A DNA stretch of 64,000 nt from Dactylorhiza incarnata (taxonomy: Eukaryota > Streptophyta > Magnoliopsida > Asparagales > Orchidaceae): positions 2,589,001 through 2,653,000 of the forward strand of contig JAWHQI010000257.1 in the NCBI GenBank assembly GCA_033032865.1, written 5' to 3'. The notes under the pieces are model-generated. The model was not told the DNA's origin and searched no databases. It saw only the letters and a list, made by a program, of their open reading frames with translations. Every line of letters starts with the position of its first letter. The stretch's first letter is position 1. This document shows, in pieces, positions 53,307 to 63,641 of this stretch. Both the position numbers and the translations under genes were made by a program.

Positions 53307-54335
53307 ATGATTTCTAAGGACTATGCATCAACAAGACCACCAGTGTGTAACTTAAATAAGTTTACACTCTAGAAGGCCAGAATAAAATTATATATGAAGT
53401 CTATTGATGAAGACATTTTTAATGTCATTATTTCAGGTCCACCAGTCCCAGTCAGAAAAGATGCTAGTGGGACAGTGACACAAACTGTAGTCCCTAGAGC
53501 AGAGTGGACTGATGCTGAAAAGAAGGTGAAGGCATGTGATGCCAAAGCCATGAATATTCTGGTGTCAACTATGTCTGATGACATATTCCAGAAAGTTGCT
53601 GATTGCAACTCTGCTAAAGATATCTGGGAATCACTTTCCAAATTAGTTGAGGGCAGCTCTGATGAAAGGAAGGACGAAAAGTCCCTTCTCATATCCCAAT
53701 ATGTGAACTTTCAGAAAAAAAGCCGAAGAAAGCATAATTGAGATGTTTAACAGGTTCAGTTTCATCATAAATGAGCTGAAGGATCTTGACAAAGAAATTT
53801 CTTTGACATAAATTAATGACAAGCTTCTCATGTGCTTCCCAAACACATGAGACTCAAGAATCTGGGCTATCAGAGATTCCAGGTGTCTCAGAGAAATATC
53901 TACAGATGCTCTGCTAGGCAAACTCAAGTCCTATGAGCTCCTACTAAAAAACATGGCTGAGTCAGAAGCCCAGGAGAGAATCTCAACTCCTAAGGAAAAG
54001 ACACTTGCTCTAAAGGCTGCTGAAGGAGAGCCTTCCATTTCTGAAGAAGAGATGTTCAATCTCTTAGCCAAAAGATTCATGAGATGGGTCAAGACAGAGG
54101 ACTCCAGAAGGAAGGAGAGGAGTTCAAGCAAACCAAGGTTTGACAAAATCCCTAAACAAAAAATTATCTGCTTCTCCTGCAGAAAACCTGGGCACTTTGC
54201 CACAAAATGTCCTGAAGAGGAAAAGAACAAAAGTAGCAAGAAGAAGGAGCACAAGAAGAAATCCTTCAGGAGGAAGGATAAGAAAAGGGGGAAAGGTTTC
54301 ATTGCTGAAACCTGGAATGACTCAGAGTCTTAAGT
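53307..54335 (+). pseudogene. SIRE-like gag
   Basis: Broken frames from a start near 53307 (MISKDYAS). They include ILVSTMSDDIFQKVAD (about 53556), IWESLSKLVEG, SEEEMFNLLAKRFMRW (about 54039) and the first zinc knuckle CFSCRKPGHFATKC (about 54170-54212). Stops and shifts lie between 53360 and 53950. Gag would package the RNA. Confidence 0.87.
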
Positions 54336-55455
54336 CGAGCTCCTCTTCATCTGATAATGATGAAGAGTGTGCAACTGAAGAAGCCTGCTTAATGGCTTTG
54401 GAAGACTTTACTGCAGAAAATCAGGTAACTATCTTTGATGAATTTGACTTTTCTTCAGAAGATTTTAAAGACCGTTTTAGAGAATTCTGTCAAGATTACA
54501 TTAACAGCCAAAAAGAACTTAATACAATTAGAGAAGAACTAGAAGACCTTAGGAAAGACCACCTGTACTCAGTTAACTATAATCTAAGAAATCAGATGTT
54601 TAAGAAAGAAAAGGAAATATACACATTAACTAATGAAAATTCTGATTTAAAGGAAGAACTTACAAAGGCAAGCCTTTGAGGATTCACTCAATGAGAGGAG
54701 TCAAAAGCTTAAGGACATCACACAAAATCTCTCTAAGAGATTTAACCATCTTGATCTAGGATCATTACCATCTACCGACACACTAATCCCTAACAAACTT
54801 GCCTGGGAAAATCCTGTAGCATTCATTAGGTCTAGTATAAATCAACCTAATAACAACTTAAAATCAGGGGAAGAATTAAATAACAGCCCTAATAAACTCA
54901 CTATCTTCAATAGGGTAAATATTACTAATCACATAGGAATTCTAGGTAAGCACCCCTCAGAAAATCTAATGAAAAATCATAAAATCCTTAATAAAAGAAA
55001 TTATACGTTGAATAGAACTCGACGCACTTTTAAAGATACATCGAATGAAACTCGATGAAGTTCTGCATATGCTTCGACATCATCTCGAAGCAAGTATGAG
55101 GGTGGGTCGAATTCTATTCGACGCAACTAATATTCTGCATCGAATCATTATCGATGTAACTATGCAGACACGTCGAATTACACTCGACGCAACTTTAAAG
55201 ATGCGTCGATTTCTTATCGACACATATTTTCAGAAAGAAATCTTCAATCATCTAGACCTTTCTCTTTTATTTCTAATTACCATTCTAGATGCTCCCGTTG
55301 CTTCAAATTTGGGCACAAATCTAAAAATTGCTGGCATAGTAAACCAGCACTTCTTCACCTTAAGGAGTACACTGAAAGACCAACTTATTCTTTCATAACT
55401 CCATATGATGATAAAAGAAAGAGACCCCAACAAGTGAGGGTATATGCTAATGTTT
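54336..55455 (+). pseudogene. SIRE-like gag-protease linker with second zinc knuckle
   Basis: An acidic, coiled-coil-like frame (54140-54679: DFSSEDFKDRFREF, ELNTIREELEDL) continues into decayed sequence. A cluster of TCGACGCA motifs follows (55015-55220). After it, CSRCFKFGHKSKNC, a second CCHC knuckle, is readable at about 55292-55333 in another frame, some 180 bp before protease. In that frame the motif cluster encodes variants of TRRNFKDAS. Confidence 0.8.
55015..55220 (+). repeat. TCGACGCA motif cluster between gag and protease
   Basis: Copies of ACTCGACGCAAC, CATCGAAT and ATTCGACGC with the spacer TTTAAAGATGC. The word set is the same as in the LTR cluster. Confidence 0.85.
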
Positions 55456-55457
55456 AA

Positions 55458-56735
55458 TTGCATTTGCAGAAGGGAGACTGTTCTACCACAAACCAACGAC
55501 GATATCTGGACAGTGGATGCTCCATGCATATGACTGGAGCAAAGGAGATGCTGAAAAACTTCAAGGCCAAGGAATGCCGTAAGGTAATTTTTGGGAACTC
55601 CCACTCTGGTCAGACCAGTGGATATGATGTGCTCAGAGTTGGAGAAATCTCCTTCTCTAAGGTAGCTTATGTTGAAGGTCTTCAGCATAATTTAATTAGT
55701 ATTAGTCAGCTGTGTGATGATGTATACAAAGTTGTATTCACCAAGTCCTTATGTCATATAGTTAGATTTATAACCAATCAGATAGTGTTGACTGGTCTTA
55801 GGAAGGGGAAGGTGTATGTGGTAGATTTTGAGTATACAAGTCAGAGATCTGTTTATTTAACTCTCATTTAGAAAACAATGAGTTGTGGCATAGGAGACTC
55901 AGTCACCTGAAATTTAAGACCATAACTAAGTTGTTTAAGCTTAACCTAGTAAAAGGCTTACCAACATGTAAGTTTAATAAAGACCATCCCTGTAGAGCCT
56001 GCAAACTAGGAAAACAGATCAAATCATCATTCAAACCAATTGGTAAGAATGATTCCCCCAGAACCCTATACCTGTTGTACATGGACCTATTTGGTCTTAT
56101 CTCCGCTCAGAGCTTAGCAGGTAAGTCCTACACTCTAGTCATTGTTGGTGACTTTTCTAGATTCAGCTGTGTGTTCTTTCTAAAAGCTAAGTCAGACATC
56201 TTCAAGATTCTCTCAAGATTCATTAGACAGATTCAATCTGAATTCAACACTCAGGTTGCTGTGATCAGAAGTGATCATGACACTGAGTTTGAAAATCAGT
56301 TAATGTGTAGATTCTGTGAGGATGAAGGAATAAGACAACTTTTCAACTTCTAGAACCCCCCAACAAAATGGGGTGGCTGAAAGGAAAAATAGAACTTTAA
56401 TTGAATCAGGAATGACATTATTGGCTGAATCCAATTTACCAAAGTCCTTTTGGGTTGAGGCAGTGAATACTGCCAACTATGTTCTGAATATAAGTCTCAT
56501 CCACAAGACAAAGTTGAAGATTCTCTATGAGTTATTGAAGGGAAAGACGCCTATAGTCACTTACTTTAGGATTTTTGGATGTACTTGCTTCATTCTAAAC
56601 AATGGAAAAAGTCATCTTGCCAAATTTGACAAGAAGCCTGATGATGGAATATTTTTGGGATATTCCTTATCAAGCAAGACCTATAGGTGTGCTATAATAA
56701 AAACTCTCTCAAAATTGATGAGTCAGTGCATGTAG
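55458..56735 (+). pseudogene. SIRE-like protease and integrase
   Basis: Protease has YLDSGCSMHMTG (55500-55540, catalytic DSG). After a stop at 55871 the integrase follows with its zinc part (WHRRLSHL, CRACKLGK), YMDLFG (first Asp), VIRSDHDTEF (second Asp, 56268) and, after a frameshift at 56350, GVAERKNRTLIES (Glu). FRIFGCTCF ends the domain. Interrupted in at least three places. Confidence 0.9.
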
Positions 56736-58740
56736 TCTTTGATGAAGCTAACATATATTATAAGGGGAAGGAAACTTCCACCAACACTATATTGCAGGAA
56801 GAAGACCAACTTGCAGATCAAGTTAAAAGGCTCTGCATCATGGATCATTCATCAGAGTGTCAGGACAGAGGGAAACAAAAAGCTGACACTGATTCAGATG
56901 AAGACTCTGCTGCAGATGAGGATGAGTTTAAAGCACCTGATCTACCAGCCACTGAGATCATTCTAGAGAATGTAGATGGTGCTCCCACAGTCAATGAGCA
57001 AGTGGAACTTCATGAAGAAGAGAATCCCCTGAATAGCTCAACAAGAACCAGGATGACCCTAAAAGATCATCCTTCAACACAGGTTATAGGAGATTTGACA
57101 GTGGGAGTCAAGACAAGGAATCAATAACACATGAAATAATGTTGCTGTGTTTTCTCTCACAGTATGAACCTAAGAAGTTTAAAGAAGCAGACAATGACAC
57201 TCACTGGATATCTGCAATGCAAGAGGAGCTAACTCAATTTGAAAGGAACAAAGTCTGGACATTGGTTGAGAGACCAAGGAATTACCCAGTAATTGGAACC
57301 AAATGGGTATTCAAAAACAAGATGGACTCAACTGGAGTCATAGTCAAGAACTAGGCCAAACTTGTGGCTCAAGGATATAGACAAGAAGAGGGGATTGACT
57401 TCAACCAGACATTTGCTCCAGTAGCAAGGCTGGAAGCCATCAGAATGTTTCTTGCATATGCTGCACACATGAAGATTAAGGTCTATCAGATGAATGTGAA
57501 TAGTGCATTCCTAAATGGAACTCTTCAGGAAGAAGTATATGTGGAGCAACCCTCAGATTTTGTCAATCCATCTTTTCCCTCCTTTGTGTATAGATTGGAT
57601 AAAAACTGTATGACCTCAAACATGCCCCAAGAGCTTGATATGAGACCATATCCACCTTTTTTCTGGAACATTCCTTTGAAAGAGGCAAAGTGGATAAAAC
57701 ACTCTTCACAAGAGCACATAAAAATCAACTCCTACTAGTACAGATATATGTAGATGATATTATATTTGGATCAACAGATCAAACACTATGCAAAAGGTTT
57801 GCATACCTAATGCAGTTTAAATTTGAAATGAGTAGCATCGGAGAATTATCCTATTTCCTAGGCCTCCAAGTAAGGCAGAATGTAGATGCCATTTTCATAT
57901 CCCAATCCAAGTATACCAGAGAACTCATCAAGAGGTTTGGGATGGAAAATGCCTCTGTCATGAAAACCCCCATGGCTACCAATGCTGTTCTTGATAAAGA
58001 TGAAAAGGGTAAGTCCTTTGATCAGAAGACTTACAGAGCAGCCATTGACTCTCTTCTCTATCTGACAGCTAGCAGACCAGATATAATGTTTGCTACCTGT
58101 ATATGTGCTAGGTTTCAGGTTGACCCTAAGGAATCCCACACGAGTTCTGTAAAAAGGATACTCAGATATCTGAAGGGTAAACCTGAACTTGGCTTGTGGT
58201 ATCCAGCAGAATCTGAATTTGACTTAGTTGGCTATTCAGATGCAGACTATGCTGGATGTAGGCTGGATAGAAAAAGCACCTCAGGAACCTGTCAATTCCT
58301 GGGTGCTAGACTGATCTCATGGTTTAGCAAGAAGCAAACCTCAGTCTCCACTTCTACAGCTGAAGCTGAGTATATAGCTGCAGGAAGCTGCTGCTCACAA
58401 ATATTGTTGATACAAAATCCGTTGTTAGACTATAACTTTTCTCTTGACAATTTCACAATATTCTGTGACAGCTCTAGTGCTATCTCCATAACTTCCAATC
58501 CTGTTCTCCACAGTAGAACTAAACACATAGAGATAAGACACCACTTTCTCAGGGACAATGTTGAGAAGGGTAAGATCAATCTTCAATATATTTTCACTGA
58601 TATTCAAAGGGCTGACATCTTCACTAACCCACTTGATGAAAGTAAGCACAAGTTCTTCATCAATTCACTGAGAATGCTTGATGAAGCTCTCTCAGGACAC
58701 CTTTACTATGTACTAAAATTTATTTTTCATAGAAATGTAT
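56736..58740 (+). pseudogene. SIRE-like reverse transcriptase and RNase H
   Basis: A linker with an acidic stretch (56687-57127), then RT in three pieces. 57139-57354 has GTKWVFKNK, 57364-57738 has [12 protein letters not shown] and [10 protein letters not shown], and 57690 onward has the active site YVDDIIFGS (57750-57776). RNase H follows with DADYAGC, STAEAEYIAAG and FCDSSSAI, ending near LRMLDE at 58690. Stops at 57352 and 57736 break it. The frame from 57690 to 58862 is otherwise open. Confidence 0.9.
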
Positions 58741-59088
58741 TGCTGGGAAAAACATCAATTTTTTTAAGAAAAACAGAACTATTTATTCAAAGATACGTCG
58801 AATACAAATCGACATACCGTCGATTTCTATTCGACGATAGCTTCGAGAGCTGTCTGGGATAGTTCATTCGAATAGGACTCGACGCAGCATCGAGTACATA
58901 TCGACGTCAACGTCAACAATATATCTGCTGTCTTCATTCGGAGCCATGTCGACTTGTACTCGACGCGACGTCGACCATGCAAAAGCACGCACTGACTTGC
59001 TATTGGTGTCTTGGCGCGCTGTTTTCACCCCTTTTCGATGTTGCTTCGAATACAACCCTAGGTTGCGACGAATCGTCTTCTTTTAAGC
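58741..59088 (+). repeat. SIRE-like tail with third TCGACGCA cluster
   Basis: Beyond RNase H, ATACGTCGAATACAAATCGA, ACTCGACGCAGCATCGAG and ACTCGACGCGACGTCGAC appear between 58795 and 58975. The start TGCTGGGAAAAAC at 58741 faintly resembles the LTR start, but the following sequence does not match the LTR. Confidence 0.7.
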
Positions 59089-61354
59089 AACTTAGGCGTC
59101 TCCTTCTCCGCATGAACCTCCCCAAATATTATTGGGGTGATGCAGTTCTCACCGCTGCCTACCTCATCAATCTTCTCCCTACTCGTGTCCTTGGATTTCT
59201 TTCTCCCCTGACCACTATGGGTGTTCGCCCCTCGTCTCTCTCGCCTCGTATCTTTGGATGCGTGTTTTTTGTACACATCCATCCCAAGACCAAACTCGAC
59301 CCCCGCGCGCTGAAGTGTCTTCATTGGCTACTCTCCTACCCAGAAAGGCTATAAGTGCTTCCATCCCATTACTAAGAGGACATTTGTTATGATGAATGTC
59401 ACCTTCCGGGAATCTGAAGCCTATTATGGGACCTCTCTTCAGGGGGAGACAAGTAATGCGGAAGTGAGTTCCCCTCCTTCTGTTCTTTTGCCTATTTCTC
59501 CGTCATTTCCTCCTGCCCCTAGTGATCCGTCTCCTTTGCCTATTTCTCCGTCATTGCCTCCTGTCCCTAGTGGTCCGGCTGTCCCTCCTATCCCTGTGAA
59601 CCCAGTTCTGCCTCCTTCATTGCAGGTTTACACTCGTCGTAAAAGGGGCACGAACACACAGGCCTTACCCACACTACTTGGGTTACCACTTGATCCATCT
59701 CCAGGTACTGATAGAGGTAATTCTACCCTGCATCCTCCTTCTCACTTTGTGACCTATGACTCTTTGTCTCCGTCACATAGAGCATTGGTCACCTCCTTGT
59801 CTTCCACATCTTCTCGTTCTTGGCAGGAAGCTATTGAGCACAGTGAATGGAAGGCAGCCATGTTGGAGGAAATGGTGGCCCTTGACAAGAATCATACTTG
59901 GGATCTTGTCCATCTGCCTAAAGGGAAAACTGCAGTGGGATGTAAGTGGGTCTTCTCCGTGAAGCAAAACTCCCAAGGCCTTGTTGAACGATACAAAGCC
60001 AGGCTTGTTGCTAGAGGATATACCCAAACTGCCGGTATTGATTATCAAGAGACATTTGCTTCGGTTGCTAAAATGAATTCAATCCGGATTTTGCTTTCAT
60101 GTGCCGTGTGTAAAGGATGGAGCCTCTGTCAGTTGGATGTGAAGAACACATTTATTCACGGTGATCTTGAGGAAGAAGTCTACATGTCCCTGCCTCCTGG
60201 TGTTTTTCCAAAAGGGTCAGCAGGAAAAGTTTGCAAGTTGAAGAAAACCCTGTATGGTTTGAAGCAGTCTCCACGTGCTTGGTTTGGGAGATTTCACCGG
60301 GCAATGATGTCATTCGAATACAAACAGAGCAATGCCGATCACACCTTGTTTGTGAAACACAAGAATGGAAAGTTGGCTGCTCTTATTGTCTATGCAGATG
60401 ATATAGTGATAACTGGTGATGACACAGAGGAGATTGAACACCTAAAGTCTAGGTTGGCTAAGGAATTTGAAGTGAAGGACCTTGGACCTCTCAAGTACTT
60501 TCTTGGCATAGAGGTGGCCAGATCCAGACATGGGATCATTATATCGCAGAGAAAGTACATCCTAAATTTGCTTGAGACAACTGGAATGATTGGATGCAGA
60601 CCCGCTGGCACCCCAATTGAGGCCAATCACAAACTTGGTAGAGATGGTGGAGAAGTGGTTGATGACATACCAGGTTTCCAACGACTAGTGGGGAAACTTA
60701 TTTATCTCTCCCATACCTGTCCGGACATCTCGTATGCAGTGGGTGTCCTTAGCCAGTACATGCACTCACTAAGATCACATCACCTCGAGGCTGCATACAG
60801 AGTTCTGAGGTATCTCAAATCCTCACCTGGCAAGGGCATTCTGTTCTCTCCCAACGAGGCATTAACAGTAGAAGTCTATACTGATGCGGATTGGGCAGGT
60901 TCTATTGATGACCGAAGATCTACTTCAGGATATTGCTCTCTTGTTGGGGGAAATTTGATGACCTGGAGAAGCAAGAAGCAACACATGGTCGCTAGATCCA
61001 ATGCTGAGGCCGAGTTCCGAGCAATGACACAGGGGATATGTGAAGGGTTGTGGATTCAGACGATTATGAGGGACCTGGGTATGGAATGTGCTGGTCCAAT
61101 CAGGATCTATTGTGATAATAAAGTTGCTATCACTATTGCCCACAATCCAGTATAACATGATCGTACTAAACACGTGGAGATCGACATGCACTTCATTAAG
61201 GAAAACATAGTTAGGGGGATTGTAAGTACTCCATTTGTTCTATCGAACCGGCAGCTTGCAGATGTGCTTACTAAGGATTTGAGTCAGTGTTCCTTTGACA
61301 AGATATTAGGCAAGTTGGGCATGACAGACATTACATGCCCAACTTGAGGGAGAG
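59089..61354 (+). pseudogene. 5'-truncated copia (copia 3): integrase end, RT, RNase H
   Basis: It starts within the integrase (LRMNLPKYYWGDAVLTAAYL) with no 5' LTR, gag or protease. A shift near 59320 leads to the 588-codon frame 59389-61155. This has a proline-rich spacer, RT with GCKWVFSVK, LDVKNTFIHG and active site YADDIVITG (60391-60417), and RNase H with DADWAGS and YCDNKVAI. A TAA at 61153 breaks HNPV-HDRTKH, and the rest runs to about 61345. A purine tract CTTGAGGGAGAG precedes the LTR. Lineage within copia not settled. Confidence 0.9.
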
Positions 61355-61509
61355 TGTTGGAGATACATATTTTATGTATTTTATTATGTGCGTGGGTTTA
61401 GTCCCACACCGTGAGTCTAGAGTTTTGTGTCTATGTATTCACTTATATAAAGCCCCCTATATGGATGCATAAGACAACCTTTACTTTTCTCTCTTAATTA
61501 GTTTCAACA
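61355..61509 (+). repeat. 3' LTR of copia 3
   Basis: About 155 bp starting TGTTGGAGATACAT and ending TTTCAACA (the end could be three bases further). TATA box TATATAAA at about 61444-61451. Confidence 0.8.
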
Positions 61510-61512
61510 ACA

Positions 61513-62089
61513 ACTTTTATAGCATATTTCATTTTTCAACATGTAAGAAACGTTGAACTATTACTTAAAAAAAAAGTAATAATCATCAATTCCGCCCAAC
61601 ATCGTTAAAAATTTGGAGTTAAAGTTAAAAAATTGAAAATTGTAAATATAACATTTGGAGAAAACAATTGGTTCAATAAATATATGATTGAAATATCTAC
61701 GGATGAATTTCTTGTTATGAAGTATCATTGGGCAAATTAGATTTCTTGTTGGAGCGATACGAGCAGCTTTTTGACTGTAAGATTGATGACATGAATGAGC
61801 AGTATTTCCCAATGCAATAAATAGAGCATACAAGCTAAGGGAAGTTTTAATTAGCACTGCTGGTAAAGTGCTTCATGGGTTTCTTTTATGATTCATTTCC
61901 TCTACAAATATCAGAAAAAAAAACTAACAACTGGCAAATAGAATACCAAGACTTGTCTTTGGTGACTGCATTTTTTCCGGGTTGATAGCAATTGATGTTA
62001 TTAACAAATAAAGGAACAATGGGATAGTACTGATTACTGTGCTTCCTCTTGGATTTTTGTAGTGAAATATTTTCTACTGATGTGAAATT
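61513..62089 (+). other. Intergenic or intron stretch
   Basis: AT-rich, with no gene, exon or repeat family recognised. Confidence 0.5.
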
Positions 62090-62227
62090 TGTTGAACTCC
62101 AAGTCCGCCATCGTATTTTTTGTATTTTCCCATAAGGGTATTTAGGTCTTTTGTACTATTTCCCCTACTCGATATATATGAGTAGAGGGGGTGATTATTG
62201 AAATTATTATTAGATTTTTCCCTCTCA
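62090..62227 (+). repeat. 5' LTR of copia 4
   Basis: Contains CCCCTACTC GATATATAT GAGTAGAGGGG (62163-62191), an inverted repeat with the TATA-like box in its loop. Followed by the PBS. Confidence 0.82.
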
Positions 62228-62230
62228 ACT

Positions 62231-62242
62231 TGGTATCAGAGG
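62231..62242 (+). promoter_or_regulatory. Primer binding site of copia 4
   Basis: TGGTATCAGAGG, initiator tRNA-Met type, three bases after the LTR. Confidence 0.88.
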
Positions 62243-62681
62243 AATTTCTCTCGCCCTAGCCGACTCCGCTTTCCGTTCGCAGCCCGCGTCGCAGCCCGCG
62301 TCTCCTCCGCCTTCCGCACGCCCGATCGGCTTCGTATCAGCCTTCCGCTCCCCGATCGGCGTCAGATCTTTCTCCCGTCAGCCTTCCCTGCTCCGGTCGA
62401 CCCCTCCTTCGGCCGTTTGAGAGTCGACCGCACCTCCTCTCTCTTCTAATGCCGCCCTAGGCTCCTGCTGTGGATGCTAGGATCGGCGCCTCTCCTTCTG
62501 GACTCTAGGGCTACTGCCGTGAGTCTCTTGGTCCCTCTCTTTTGCTGCCAGAGGCTTTGTCGGACGTGATATGCCCTAGTTTTTTGTCCCGCTGCCTTGC
62601 CGCTGCTGCTGGATGCTCTGACAACCCCTTCTTCTCCTTATTAGGCGGTTTTTTGTTGATTGGCAGCCCCCTCTTGCTCTC

Positions 62682-63641
62682 ATGGGGGATTCTACGTTCT
62701 CTTCGCCACAAATGAGTGAAGTTACGCCACAGATGGGTGACCCGCAGCGGACCCATGACCACTCAGGCTCGTTGAAGATTACCACCGTTCCCTTGGACGG
62801 AACAAATTATTTGGAATGGTCCCGTGCTGCCCAACATGTGATCCGCAACCATCAGATGTTTGGTTACATTGACGGAACTGTGAAGGAGCCATCCAAGACT
62901 GACCCTACTTGGAAACGCTGAGACTCTGAGAATTCTCTTGTTATATCATGGCTCCTCTACTCCATGTCTCCCAAGGTATATCGAAGCTACATGCTTCTGG
63001 ACTCTGCTTACGATATCTGGACGCGGGCCAAAGACACGTACGCGCAGATTGGGAGTTCCACGCAGATCTATGAGCTCACCCGTCGCATTCTGGAGCTCCG
63101 ACAGGGATCTATGACTGTGTCCACCTACTTCTCGGAGTTTGAACGGCTCTATCAGGAATTGGATTTTTTCGAGCAGTTTACTGCTTCCTGCACGACCGAC
63201 GCCGTGAAGCTGCAGGAAAAGGAGAACCGATACCGCTTACATGTATTCCTGATGGGGCTGAATATGGACTCTGATACTGTCCGGACTCATATTTTGCATC
63301 GATCACCCCTTCCGTCCCTGAGGGAAGCCTTCAACATGGTTCTTGGTGATGATGATCGACGTCGATCCCTCAGCACGACAACACCTGCAGTGGATCAGTC
63401 TGCCTTTGCTAGTGTTGGTCGGGGCGGTTCCAGCAATGCCGGCACCATTCCTATGTGTGATCACTGTGGGCGCCGGGGACATTCTCGGAAGGTGTGCTTC
63501 AAGCTTCATCCGCACCTTATCCCTCCGGGATGCGGGCGTGGACGTGGTCGTGGACGTGCCCCTGGACGTGGTGGATACCGTCAGAGCGGCACTCGATTTC
63601 AGGATGCTGCCTACTCTACAGAGGTTCAGGAGGATCATTAG
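62682..63641 (+). pseudogene. Copia 4 gag with two in-frame stops
   Basis: ATG at 62682 (MGDSTFSSPQ). The copia gag domain reads LDGTNYLEWSRAAQ, GYIDGTVKEP, SENSLVISWLLYSMSP, YAQIGSSTQIYEL and YLxFLMGLN-type residues. A CCHC knuckle CDHCGRRGHSRKVC (about 63457) and a GRGRGR-rich tail follow. A TGA at 62919 sits where a Trp is expected (WKR-DSEN), and a TAG at 63639 ends gag where the frame otherwise continues into protease. Both can be explained by a single C-to-T change on one strand. Related to the relic at 45542-46015. Confidence 0.88.

Larger units (their letters stand above)
51570..59088 (+). mobile_element. SIRE/Maximus-like copia, 3' LTR missing
   Basis: A plus-strand element with a 5' LTR (51570-53196), a PBS, gag with two separated zinc knuckles, protease, integrase, RT and RNase H, and then about 350 bp of tail. 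It lies inside a minus-strand relative (left flank CATGT). No 3' LTR or second target copy is found. At about 59088 it joins the middle of another copia's integrase, so its end was deleted. Two zinc knuckles and a long stretch between gag and protease are typical of the SIRE/Maximus lineage. Multiple stops and shifts show it is inactive. Confidence 0.88.

Noticed and set aside
58741..58760. 3' LTR start of the SIRE-like element
   Set aside because: TGCTGGGAAAAAC resembles the LTR start TGTTGGGAAAAAC, but the sequence after about 15 bases does not match 51585 onward.
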